Numbered from the stretch's first letter, positions 27,248 through 35,526 are shown. The stretch is DNA of 64,000 nt from DT-111 sp965263225 (GCA_965263225.1 CBDHHG010000003.1:32030-96029), one strand, 5' to 3'. Translations and numbers: made by a program. Notes: a model not told the origin generated them from the letters alone.

Positions 27248-28228
27248 GTGAAAAAGGGTTTACTACTTTCCGCATGTTTGATGACTGTACTGCTACTAGA
27301 TGCACAAACGATCTTCGTTAAGGCTGGAGCCAATGGCAATGGTACTTCTTGGAACCAAGCTTTCGGTGACTTACAGCAAGCTTTGAAAGAGGCTGTTGCA
27401 GGAAACGAAATCTGGGTGGCCAGAGGAACTTATACTCCAACAAAAAATAACGATCGCAAGGCTTCTTTCCAAATGAAAGAAGGAGTAGCTATCTACGGTG
27501 GATTTGCAGGAAACGAAACTCAACTTAATCAGCGTAACATTAACAGAAACAAAAGCATCTTAAGCGGAGAAATTGGGACTTCTTCACTTGATGACAACTC
27601 TTTCACCATAGTATATGCAGAAAACGTTAGCAAGAGCGCAGTAATCGATGGATTTGAAATCACGAATGGTGTAGCTAACGGTTTTGGAGTTTCTGGTGAC
27701 TTGAGCTACTCTGGAGCGGCGATGTTTAATAAGCAAGCTTCTCCCACTGTTAAAAACTGTACTTTCAAAAACAACTATGCTCGCGAAGGCGCTGCGATCT
27801 ATAATTTCGCTACCAACGGCGGCACCTACAACCCTATCATTGCTAACTGCAATTTCATCGCCAACAAAGCTGACTTTGACGGTGGTGCAATCTTCAACAT
27901 GGGCCAAAATGGCCAATCCGCTCCGATCATCCGCAATTGCCACTTCGAAAAGAATCGTTCTACTTACGGTGCAGCGATCCTAAACAAGGGGGCAAATGGT
28001 AAAGTAGTAGCTGCGATTTCAGACTGTGTTTTCACGGCTAACGCTTCTATTCTAAGCGGTGCCATCGTATACAACCTAAGAGAAGGACGCGGAGAAAGCA
28101 AGTCTATCATGAACGGATGCAAGTTCATTCAGAACGATGCCGTAAATGGAGATGCTTTTGGAACAAGTACTGTTACAGCGAGCAACAATGCTCAGAGCAG
28201 AGGCGGTGCAGTACTAAGATCTTACTAA
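27248..28228 (+). CDS. Secreted right-handed beta-helix repeat protein, paralog B
   Basis: 326 residues, GTG start, signal peptide (LLLSACLMTVLLLDAQ). The architecture matches the protein at 14126: FVKAGANGNGTSWNQAFGDLQQAL, then rungs PTVKNCTF, PIIANCNF, PIIRNCHF alternating with GGAIFNM, YGAAILNK and SGAIVYNL, ending GGAVLRSY. No T9SS tail is visible. Compared with paralog A it lacks the small NNDSK insertion after the signal peptide. The gene is preceded by the second copy of the structured leader and followed by a terminator. Substitutions are concentrated in exposed loops. Confidence 0.85.
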   Translation: MKKGLLLSACLMTVLLLDAQTIFVKAGANGNGTSWNQAFGDLQQALKEAVAGNEIWVARGTYTPTKNNDRKASFQMKEGVAIYGGFAGNETQLNQRNINRNKSILSGEIGTSSLDDNSFTIVYAENVSKSAVIDGFEITNGVANGFGVSGDLSYSGAAMFNKQASPTVKNCTFKNNYAREGAAIYNFATNGGTYNPIIANCNFIANKADFDGGAIFNMGQNGQSAPIIRNCHFEKNRSTYGAAILNKGANGKVVAAISDCVFTANASILSGAIVYNLREGRGESKSIMNGCKFIQNDAVNGDAFGTSTVTASNNAQSRGGAVLRSY

Positions 28229-28555
28229 TAAGGTAAAGGCAGTATTTAACCGATCGCAAAAGTATGGCTGCCTAATTCCATACTTACTATTCAAAACATG
28301 TCTTACACCCTTTACCTGGAATAACTACTACACCAAAAAAGAAAGATCTATGAGGCAAAAGCCGATTAACAGGAATGTTAGTCGGCTTTTGTGTTTTATC
28401 ACTACTGGCTATTCAACTTGTTTCGGAACTATCCCGTGTGCTAGTGACAACAAATAGCTTAGGCTATCCAATAGGTTTTGGTGCGAGCTTATACCGTACC
28501 CAATCCTGTTTTTTTCGTAATATAGTGGTAATTATCCTTTGTTTTAACCGGCAGC
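28229..28555. other. Intergenic region with terminator; no gene seen
   Basis: It contains the terminator at 28356-28400 and presumably the promoter of the disrupted histidine kinase. An 83-codon frame at 28375 overlaps the terminator and the kinase start, and is not credible. Confidence 0.4.
28356..28400 (+). terminator. Rho-independent terminator after beta-helix gene B
   Basis: A 15-bp stem (28356-28370 with 28377-28391, CAAAAGCCGATTAAC/GTTAGTCGGCTTTTG, one G-T pair) and a 6-nt loop, followed by TGTTTTAT. It lies about 130 bases after the stop. Confidence 0.82.
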
Positions 28556-30117
28556 ATGAGAACACTAATAATCCTTCACCTCTGCTTCAGCATCCTCTCT
28601 ATTCCAGAGTTGATGGCACAGGATGATTCCTTTCCCCACGATCGCCTTTTAGCAAATACCATTGATCTAGACAGATTTCAAGCGTATGTAGATTCGATAG
28701 AAAAGTACCTTTATCTGGATACGGATAGTGTGGATATGTATTTTGAAAACTGCAAATACATTCTCCAACAAAATATCCCTCTTCCAGATTCCAGTCTTTT
28801 TGATTATGTGATCCAGGAGATCTATTATGCGCATGCCAAGGACGAAGCGCTGGCTGCGTTCCAAATCATTGAGGCCAATCAACAGCTAGTAGAGTCAGAA
28901 GAGATTCCGCAGAAGCTAAAAAACAATTTCATTTATATGAAAGGATTTACCTCCATGGCCTTAGGAGACTTGACACTTGCACGGAAAATATTCTATGAAA
29001 TAATTGATCGGGGAGAACAACAAAGAGATACTGCACAAATGGTATCAGGACTCTTCTCTCTAGGTCAACTGCTAAGTGATGAGAAGGAATTCAAAGAAGC
29101 GATCCAATGTTTTAATAAGTTACTGTCCTTCCGCGATGACTATCTACCACCTGGAACTTTTTCTTTGATCAACTTCGAATTGAGCGAGGTTTATTCAAGA
29201 AGCCAACAAAAAGAAAAAGCACTAGCTCTGATCGACACCACACTAAAATTTCTAGAGGAGGAAAGGCTTTATATTTTGAAACCAGATTTCCTACTCCTTA
29301 AAGGAGAGAAGAGGGAGAATGAAAATAGGATTTTGGCTGTTCAAGTAGCTAAAAAGATAAGTCAAAACACACTTCTTTATGTGCTCACCGCCCTTTTTGG
29401 CCTAGGCATCCTCATTCTTTTTGTTGCCTTCTATCAAAAGCGAAGATTCAACCGGAAATTGAGGGAAGAGGTAAGTAATCAAACTTTACAACTAGAACAT
29501 GCCAATACGCAACTGATAAACACCAATCATGAGCTCGATGAATTTAACCGAATTTTATCGCACGATCTTAAAGAACCCATTCGTAATTTGGTGGGGTTCA
29601 GCACCTTGTTGAAGAAGAGAGGTGTTCAAAGTCAAGAAGCCGAAGAATATTTAGGTTACATCGAACAAAGTGGGAAACAATTGTACGAAACCTTGTCTGC
29701 TGTTTCGGCTTTTCAAAATACGGTACCACAGGAGATGTCTGTTACGGCAAGCATTGATTTTGCTGAGCTGTTTGAAAACATAATCGAAAAGAAACAGCGT
29801 GAAAACCCTAATAAGAACATCAAGTTTTCTAGTGTTGATTTACCGCTCATACATACTTGCCGATCCGCTATACGGAACAAGCCGGCAGCCATTGCTTCGA
29901 ATTTGAAGACAATGGAATTGGGATTGCCCCCGAGTTCCATGAGCAAGTATTTGGAATGTTTAAGCGACTCAATAGGCGGAACCGATATGGAGGAGCTGGT
30001 CTAGGGCTGAATGTTGCTTTGAAAATGGCGAGAAGGCTAGACGGAGATATCACCATCGTCCAATCAGCCGAAAACCAGGGGAGCATATTTCAATTTACTT
30101 TCCCCATTGATTCATAG
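28556..30117 (+). pseudogene. Histidine kinase broken by an internal deletion with frameshift
   Basis: Frame 1 (28556-30004) gives a signal peptide, TPR-like helices, a membrane helix (LTALFGLGILILFVAFY), a coiled linker and a HisKA domain (FNRILSHDLKEPIRNLVGFSTLL). It then loses sense after FSSVDLPLIHT. A second frame, open from about 29857 to 30117, supplies the rest of the HATPase domain (FEFEDNGIGIAP, GLGLNVALKMARRLDGDI). The N-box region that should sit between them (about 35 residues) is absent. This looks like an out-of-frame deletion near 29845-29860. The product would lack ATP binding, so it is probably non-functional, unless the deletion is an assembly error. Confidence 0.8.
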
Positions 30118-30346
30118 GCCACCCTCTATTGGCATTTGCAAATATGCAGACTACAAGATCTAGCCTTTCAAACGGTGCAGATTCTTTCACCTCCTATTCC
30201 CCAAAATCAACGGAAAAACTAATTTTAAGTGGGTTTACTGCAACTATTCCATTTGGGTAAGCTTAAACCAGTCCGCCCACCAAATTGACAATCTTGAAAT
30301 TGAAGTGACCTTAAAGTCTCAATATCAACCTAGTAAACTACAAAAC

Positions 30347-31225
30347 ATGAAGAACCAATTATTAGGCATCCTAGTTCTCTTAGCCATAGGTTTGAGCCTA
30401 GCTGGCTGTAAGACATCAGCAACAGCGGGGAAAGCGGGGGAGCCCGTTTTCGTAGCCCCCATTGGAGTGCAGGCCTATTCTTTTCGCAATTATTTCCCGA
30501 AAGACATTCCAGGTACTCTGGATAGAATTCAAGCCATGGGTATTACCGAGATCGAGGGAGGATCAGGACGGCTCCCAGCCGAAGAATACAAAAAGCTATG
30601 CGATGCAAGGGGCATAAGTATTCCATCTACTGGTGCCAGTTTTAAAGAATTAGATGAAGATCCACAGGCCGTGGCCGAGACGGCTAAGAAGCTGGGGTCG
30701 AAGTTCGTCATGTGTGCCTGGGTTCCCCATGCTGAGCGTGGCAATTTTACCCTAGAGGATGCCAAGAAGGCCGTGGCCGTTTTCAATAAAGCGGGAAAAG
30801 TATTGCGGGAAAATGGTTTGACCTTCTGCTATCACCCACATGGGTATGAATTTCAACCCTACGGAAAGGGTACCTTACTCGATTACATTTTTGAAAATAC
30901 AAACCCCCAAGATGTATATTTTGAAATGGATGTGTTCTGGGCCCAATTTGGAGGCGGTGATCCAGTTGCTTTGCTTAAGAAATATGGCAAACGCTGGCGC
31001 TTAATGCACCTTAAGGACATGGATCCTAGCACAAAGAAAGACCTTACTGGCGGGACGAATGTCGATAACAATGTACCGTTGGGCACGGGAGAAATCGACA
31101 TGGCTGGCTTACTGAAAGAAGGTCGCCGGATTGGTATCGCCCATTACTTCATCGAAGATGAAAGTAGTAGAGTGGTAGATCAAATTCCTAAGAGTATCGC
31201 CTATTTAAGAAGCTTGAAATACTAA
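30347..31225 (+). CDS. Sugar phosphate isomerase/epimerase-like TIM-barrel lipoprotein
   Basis: 292 residues from the ATG at 30347, with a lipoprotein signal (LLAIGLSLAGC). The rest is an AP-endonuclease-2/xylose-isomerase-like TIM barrel: IGVQAYSFRNYFP, GITEIEGG, FCYHPHGYEF, VYFEMDVFWAQFGGGDP, WRLMHLKDM, PLGTGEIDM, YFIEDESS. The His, Glu and Asp residues match the usual metal-binding set of the family. Exported members are common in Bacteroidota near sugar-degradation genes, but no such genes are visible here. The stop directly abuts the stop of the convergent CoiA-like gene. Confidence 0.9.
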   Translation: MKNQLLGILVLLAIGLSLAGCKTSATAGKAGEPVFVAPIGVQAYSFRNYFPKDIPGTLDRIQAMGITEIEGGSGRLPAEEYKKLCDARGISIPSTGASFKELDEDPQAVAETAKKLGSKFVMCAWVPHAERGNFTLEDAKKAVAVFNKAGKVLRENGLTFCYHPHGYEFQPYGKGTLLDYIFENTNPQDVYFEMDVFWAQFGGGDPVALLKKYGKRWRLMHLKDMDPSTKKDLTGGTNVDNNVPLGTGEIDMAGLLKEGRRIGIAHYFIEDESSRVVDQIPKSIAYLRSLKY

Positions 31226-32098
31226 TCAAGGTATCGGCTTATCCACAAGATGCCCCCAGCAGTAAACCGCTTGGGGGTCTTCTGGAATCTCGCGATAAGC
31301 AAGATACCGTTTGGAAAACTCAATTTCCAGGCAATAGGGGCAGTGTTGACAGTCTTGCCATACCTTTGCATAGGATTTACCTTCTCTGTATCCACTCCGC
31401 CAGTATCGAAGCTTCCGAGGGCAATCTGCTACTGCGAATAGATGATAACGTTTGAAGGTCCTTCGTATAATTGCCTTTTTATTCGCTTGTAGTTTTAGTC
31501 GATAGGCACTCGCTTGAAAAGCAGGATGATGCAACCAATTTTTGCCCTTGGTATCTACTGTCAGCAATCTCCGAAAAGCCGCAAGAGTGGATTCCTCTGA
31601 ATGGGCATCTGCCCTGATAAAGAGCGAGTAAGCATCAATTTCAATGGCAAATAACCTAGATTTTCTTATTCGCCACAGCTTGGCTCTTCCAACGGCATGG
31701 GAAACCTTAATCTCTAGCAAAAGTTTTTGATGCCCTCGCTCCAAAATCAGATCTGGAATAATATAGTCTTCCTTTTTTTCGAGTCGTATTCTATCAAAGA
31801 AAAACCTTCGCTCTTGAAACAAGGGCTTTTGTTGGCGTGGTAAGGAAATGGATGGTACTTGAATAAACGATTCGGTAAGCAATACTTGCTTGGCTAGATG
31901 ATGCAGCACAGTCTCCAGGGCAAACGGACACTCCTGCCTGGTATAATGAGCAAAATGATGTCTATTGTGAAGACCTTTCCTGGCGACAAGAGCGGTTCCG
32001 CAAGCCGGGCAGACACAATTACTATTCAACCCACTCGCTACCTCTCCAATATGCACCAAGTGACCATCCCTTACCCCATAAGTAAGATTTTGATCCAT
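31226..32098 (-). CDS. CoiA-like nuclease-domain protein
   Basis: 290 residues. The N-terminus carries a Cys/His cluster (CVCPACGTALVARKG, RHHFAHY, ECPF) like that of CoiA proteins. Residues about 110-135 contain a PD-(D/E)XK nuclease motif (IIPDLILERG, LLLEIKVSH). A second Cys set lies near the C-terminus (CQHCPYCLEIEF). CoiA is a competence-linked protein in Gram-positives; the role of Bacteroidota members is not established. It is the next gene downstream of the tRNA-like RNA array, on the same strand, separated from it by a terminator. Confidence 0.82.
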   Translation of the reverse strand: MDQNLTYGVRDGHLVHIGEVASGLNSNCVCPACGTALVARKGLHNRHHFAHYTRQECPFALETVLHHLAKQVLLTESFIQVPSISLPRQQKPLFQERRFFFDRIRLEKKEDYIIPDLILERGHQKLLLEIKVSHAVGRAKLWRIRKSRLFAIEIDAYSLFIRADAHSEESTLAAFRRLLTVDTKGKNWLHHPAFQASAYRLKLQANKKAIIRRTFKRYHLFAVADCPRKLRYWRSGYREGKSYAKVWQDCQHCPYCLEIEFSKRYLAYREIPEDPQAVYCWGHLVDKPIP

Positions 32099-32159
32099 TA
32101 GTGTTTTAGATTACGCGATTATTAAATCAAACTCTATGCAGGAAAGGAGTAGGCTGTAA

Positions 32160-32196
32160 AATACAAAAGGGCTTTAGTTTCCACTAACCCCCTTTA
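32160..32196 (-). terminator. Terminator at the downstream end of the tRNA-like array
   Basis: On the minus strand AAAGGG...CCCTTT (32190-32195 with 32166-32171) encloses a second stem, TTAGT-GGAA-ACTAA. The T-rich stretch TTGTATTTT follows. It lies just after tRNA-like copy 1 and upstream of the CoiA-like gene. Confidence 0.7.
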
Positions 32197-32207
32197 ACTT
32201 GTTTTGC

Positions 32208-32354
32208 TGTGAGGGAAGGATTCGAACCTTCACAGGGCGGTTAGCCATAGCACATACGAAAGTGGTCAACCCTAGCTTGCGCTTATACTACGTTTCTCCC
32301 GGACCCCCTACCCCCGAGACAAGAGGGCATGGCTGCCAGTTTCATCACCTCACA
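32208..32354 (-). ncRNA. tRNA-like RNA, copy 1 (79-nt variable region)
   Basis: 147 nt that fold as a class II-like tRNA. The acceptor TGTGAGG/CCTCACA is 7 bp and perfect, and extends to 8 with C(-1):G73. The D-arm is ATG-11 nt-CAT with the GG of the D-loop. The anticodon stem is CCCTC/GGGGG with loop TTGTCTC (GTC at 34-36). The T-arm is GAAGG-TTCGAAT-CCTTC, perfectly paired. The variable region is 79 nt, closed by TAGGG/CCCTG, and is unrelated in sequence to that of copies 2-4. CCA is not encoded. D-stem and T-stem pairs change in a compensating way relative to the other copies. The role is unknown; U37 makes it unlikely to be an ordinary elongator tRNA. Confidence 0.72.
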
Positions 32355-32402
32355 GTATTTAAGTACATATCAATCCAAACACTAGGCTGTCGCCTAAATA
32401 AG

Positions 32403-32432
32403 AAATGATCAAACGCTTAAGTTTGATCATTT
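32403..32432 (-). terminator. Perfect 12-bp hairpin between tRNA-like copies 1 and 2
   Basis: AAATGATCAAAC (32403-32414) pairs with GTTTGATCATTT (32421-32432) around a 6-nt loop. It lies 3' of copy 2 on the minus strand and is followed there by CTTATTT. Likely a terminator or a processing signal. Confidence 0.6.
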
Positions 32433-32440
32433 TAAAGGGC

Positions 32441-32597
32441 TGTGAGGGAAGGATTCGAACCTCCACGAAGTAGTTAGCTTCCAGCAGACCGACTATCAGA
32501 TGCAGGTTCACACCTGCTAGTCGGCATCCCAAAAGTTTATCCCAAATTCTCCGCCCCCGAGACAAGAGGGTGTGGCTGCCTGTTTCACCACCTCACA
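32441..32597 (-). ncRNA. tRNA-like RNA, copy 2 (89-nt variable region)
   Basis: 157 nt. Acceptor TGTGAGG/CCTCACA; D-arm GTG-11 nt-CAC; anticodon loop TTGTCTC on stem CCCTC/GGGGG; T-arm GGAGG-TTCGAAT-CCTTC. The 89-nt variable region is closed by CGGAG/CTTCG (one G-U pair). It contains a nested hairpin, CCGACTA/TAGTCGG around GCAGGT-GTGA-ACCTGC, with a 6-nt bulge. G is at the discriminator and no CCA is encoded. It differs from copy 3 at two positions. Confidence 0.72.
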
Positions 32598-32692
32598 GTA
32601 TTAATGGAGCATATACACTGTTGCATGATATTGGGCGCTCCTATCGAGTCACCAATTATTAATTATCAATTCTTCAGTATACATTACAAAGC

Positions 32693-32849
32693 TGTGAGGG
32701 AAGGATTCGAACCTCCACGGAGCAGTTAGCTTCCAGCAGACCGACTATCAGATGCAGGTTCACACCTGCTAGTCGGCATCCCAAAAGTTTATCCCAAATT
32801 CTCCGCCCCCGAGACAAGAGGGTGTGGCTGCCTGTTTCACCACCTCACA
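32693..32849 (-). ncRNA. tRNA-like RNA, copy 3 (89-nt variable region)
   Basis: 157 nt with the same fold as copy 2. The variable-arm base is CGGAG/CTCCG, fully Watson-Crick, where copy 2 has CGGAG/CTTCG. Anticodon stem CCCTC/GGGGG, loop TTGTCTC. The D-loop AAACAGGCAGC keeps GG. Discriminator G; CCA not encoded. Confidence 0.72.
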
Positions 32850-32944
32850 GTATTAATGGAGCATATACACTGTTGAATGATATTGGGTGCTCCTATCGAG
32901 TCACCAATTATTAATTATCGATTCTTCAGTATACATTACAAAGC

Positions 32945-33101
32945 TGTGAGGGAAGGATTCGAACCTCCACGGAGCAGTTAGCTTCCAGCAGACCGACTAT
33001 CAGATGCAGGTTCACACCTGCTAGTCGGCATCCCAAAAGTTTATCCCAAATTCTCCGCCCCCGAGACAAGAAGGTGTGGCTGCCTATTTCACCACCTCAC
33101 A
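32945..33101 (-). ncRNA. tRNA-like RNA, copy 4 (89-nt variable region)
   Basis: 157 nt, first in transcription order. It differs from copy 3 at two positions. One is in the anticodon stem (CCTTC/GGGGG, giving a second U-G pair that keeps the helix). The other is in the D-loop (AAATAGGCAGC). The anticodon loop TTGTCTC is unchanged. The upstream region (33102-33240) is AT-rich and probably contains the array promoter. Confidence 0.72.
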
Positions 33102-33603
33102 GTATTGGTATTCTTTAAGATGCAAGAAATTGAATAATGAATCTTAATACAAAAGCCTTTAAATTATGAATCATTTAAGCTTTAGTCTGATTCTTTATTA
33201 ATTCCCTAATGTATCAATGAACTTACAGAAGCAAAATTAAAGGAAGCCCCATTTCAATGCAAATTTTTTAAAGAAAAAAATAAATTTTTAGATTTCTTCT
33301 AATAAAAACTGATCTGAGTGATAATCTTTAAAATTTTGGGACCAAAGCTATTGTTGGATTGCTATTTTTGCAAAAATTGATTGTTTATCATCATCTTTCG
33401 CAGCAAACCCTCATCATTTATGTGATCTTTTCAATAGAGCGCCCACTTCTGCCTTCAAGGCTTTGCGGGGTGAAACCATCATTGGCTACTGTTGAGGGAG
33501 GTCCGGCAGCCACTTTCATCCTATAGGGCCCATGGTGGCAGAGCGTGAGGAAGTCGCACAGGCTCTGCTCTCAGCAACCTGCAATACCGTCATCGCACTA
33601 CCT
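33102..33603. other. AT-rich intergenic region; possible gene remnant at 33418-33519 (minus)
   Basis: 33102-33420 is strongly AT-rich and shows no gene. A 33-codon minus-strand frame at 33418-33519 (KVAAGPPSTVANDGF, SLEGRSGRSIEK) has protein-like composition. It could be the tail of a decayed gene belonging to the degraded block that follows, but it was not identified. Confidence 0.35.
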
Positions 33604-34157
33604 TTAATCGTAGACGTGCCCGCAAAACACCAGGATTGGTTGACAATAGAAGTACAGCTTGCTGAGTCCATACGGCCCAATGCCCAATAAGCCGCCTACT
33701 ATATCCTTTTTAATTAAGCCCTGCGTAGTTTCAAATTCGAAAGTACTGAGTAGGTCTAGGACAATATTGTCATCATTACCAGTATACAAGGCTATATCGG
33801 CATGGCGACTTGAAACACATACGGCTTGTACTACATCTAATGTTTGTTCAATTTTTTGGCCAAATCCGCTTCCTGGCAAGCCTGATCTGTTGGCCCTGTA
33901 ACCCCCGCAATCTTGAGAATCGGACGTTGCAGCTGGGCACGCTCTATCTCCTCAGCCGCTAAAGCCAGCACTCGCGCAAATAGATCAATAGCAGGGTCAC
34001 GTATCGCAAATTGTGTGGTGTGTACCCCAACCGCAAGTCCTCCAACCCCGGCAGCTAGGTAATAACGAGTCAATAATCGTTGATGAAACTCATCCAAAGT
34101 ACGATTCCTATTTAAAGCTAAAGGATGTGCTGGAATGACCGTCCCTTTGAGGAGCAA
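33604..34157 (-). pseudogene. DapA-family (dihydrodipicolinate synthase-like) gene remnant
   Basis: The N-terminal part (34157 down to about 33850) reads KGTVIPAHPLALNRNRTLDE, YYLAAGVGGLAVGVHTTQF, ILKIAGVTGP and EADLAKKL, as in DapA-family aldolases. It then meets a stop. A second frame (33879-33604) continues with QTLDVVQAV, HADIALYTGNDDNIVLDLLSTF and IVGGLLGIGPYG, which matches the family's later part. About 80 residues, including the Schiff-base Lys region, are missing between the two pieces, and the frame changes. The C-terminus also lacks its usual end. It is non-functional as an aldolase. Confidence 0.78.
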
Positions 34158-34336
34158 CTTTTTCTTATCTACGGATAGTATCTTTTTGATTTCGGTGTAG
34201 GTATAGGCTCTTTACTGAGTTTACTGATCAATTCCTTTGTAGGTCTGGTTTCATCTTCTTTTCTATACCATCGTCATTAGGGTGAATAGCAAGGTGAGAA
34301 AAAAGGAGGAAAGCATCAGGAGCACCAAAACGATCA

Positions 34337-34540
34337 TTATCTTCTCCAAAATTTGATAGAAGGAACGAAAAAAAGTAGTGAGATCACTGCTAAGGCGAAG
34401 AAAATCACCCACAATAGCTTATGCCCGAACCCGGCACCCAATTTGGTACCGACCGTCAGACTTCCAGGGCCAAAGATGAGGGCCGCAGTAATTAGACCAA
34501 GTCCCAACTGCTGGATTCGCTTAGGCAAGACGATTTTCAT
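34337..34540 (-). pseudogene. Nramp-type metal transporter, truncated remnant
   Basis: 67 codons. GLITAALIFGPGSLTVGTKLG followed by GFGHKLLWVIFFAL is the first-helix signature of Nramp divalent-metal transporters, which normally have about 400 residues and 11 helices. Here the frame ends after about 55 related residues. Just downstream (34240-34330) another frame encodes one hydrophobic helix (IVLVLLMLSSFFLTLLF) that may be the old C-terminal end. This suggests a large internal deletion, as in the neighbouring DapA-like remnant. Confidence 0.7.
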
Positions 34541-34691
34541 AGTTGGCTTTTCTTCAAAATACTACAAAATTTAAGGCGATCAACGCTAGGCTTCCACAAA
34601 AATTAATCAAATAATAGTAATCAGTTCACCTTACATTAATCTATTCCCCTTACCTTTCGGCGAATTAACGAGGACAAAAGCTACCACTGCC

Positions 34692-35342
34692 ATGATTTTG
34701 CTAAGCACCATCGGAGGTTTAATCCTACTTGTTATACTCATCGTAGTCACCTATCTTCTATTATTACCAATCGGTACCATCATTCCAGTCAATAGAAAAT
34801 TCAAGCCAGTCAAGAATGGCATTGACATTTTCGTCAGCACCAACGGAATGCACGTAGATTACATTGTTCCTACGCAAAATCAGCTATTTGACTGGACCAA
34901 AATCATCGATAGCAGTCCTTATGCCAAGCCACTTGCGGCGTACCCTTATCTGGGCATTGGATGGGGTGACCCAGGCTTTTACCTGGAATTGGAAACCTGG
35001 GACAAGCTGTCTTTCAAGATTGCGGCTAGAGCGATGCTCTACCCTACCCCGACCATTATGCATGTAACGGGCTACGACACCCTGCCCAAAGAGACGTTAC
35101 GGGTAGAAAAAATCACTATTTCACCTAGTAGTTATGTACATCTTAGTAGTTTCATTTACAATGCTTTCCGCTTAGACCCAAATCAAAGTCTTGACCTGAT
35201 TCCAGAGGTGGGCTATACCCCAAATGATAATTTCTATCAAGCCAAGGGGGTATACCACGCTTTCCATACTTGTAACTACTGGGTAAATAAAGGGCTGAAG
35301 CGAATTGGCGTCCAGAACGGCATTATGGTCTCCGCTAGATAA
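34692..35342 (+). CDS. TIGR02117 family protein, C-terminus lost by frameshift
   Basis: 216 residues. An N-terminal membrane helix is followed by the DUF2459/TIGR02117 pattern: GIDIFVSTNGMHVDYIVP, YLGIGWGDPGFYLE, PTPTIMHVTGY, YHAFHTCNYWVNKGLKRIGV. The paralog directly downstream continues about 25 residues further (FYQFKKIKP). The same continuation (KGIFYQLDKIK) is present here in the +1 frame up to 35430, so a one-base indel near 35325 has truncated the protein. Function in the family is unknown; the fold suggests a periplasmic or membrane-anchored hydrolase-like domain. It may still be partly functional. Confidence 0.82.
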   Translation: MILLSTIGGLILLVILIVVTYLLLLPIGTIIPVNRKFKPVKNGIDIFVSTNGMHVDYIVPTQNQLFDWTKIIDSSPYAKPLAAYPYLGIGWGDPGFYLELETWDKLSFKIAARAMLYPTPTIMHVTGYDTLPKETLRVEKITISPSSYVHLSSFIYNAFRLDPNQSLDLIPEVGYTPNDNFYQAKGVYHAFHTCNYWVNKGLKRIGVQNGIMVSAR

Positions 35343-35526
35343 AGGGATTTTTTATCAACTGGATAAAATCAAAACGGCGCCGATCCTGGAAGAAATCATG
35401 AGTTCAACGCCAGTAAAGCAACCTTCTTAATTCGTAGGTAGCCCTTTAGTTGTGATGACTATCTCGGGAACTTGTCTGGATGTTGGTAAACAGGTCCTTT
35501 TCCATTTTCACACCCAAATCTAAGTG

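Larger units (their letters stand above)
32441..33101 (-). repeat. Tandem array, 252-bp unit, of three tRNA-like genes
   Basis: The acceptor end on the plus strand recurs at 32441, 32693 and 32945, exactly 252 bp apart. Each unit has a 157-bp RNA gene plus a 95-bp spacer. The two complete spacers differ at only a few positions and share a GGAGC(A)...(T)GCTCC inverted repeat. This is a recent tandem duplication. Confidence 0.92.

Noticed and set aside
28375..28626. 83-codon frame before the broken kinase
   Set aside because: It begins inside the terminator and overlaps the kinase start in another frame.
32199..32565. Open frames across the tRNA-like genes (plus and minus)
   Set aside because: They read through acceptor, T-arm and anticodon arm and recur only because the RNA genes are repeated; no start signals or protein-like features.
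32441..33101. CRISPR array
   Set aside because: The unit is 252 bp with both gene and spacer nearly identical between copies; there are no short repeats with unique spacers and no cas genes.
32208..33101. tmRNA
   Set aside because: The elements have a D-stem and a closed anticodon arm, no tag-peptide frame and no tmRNA ends.
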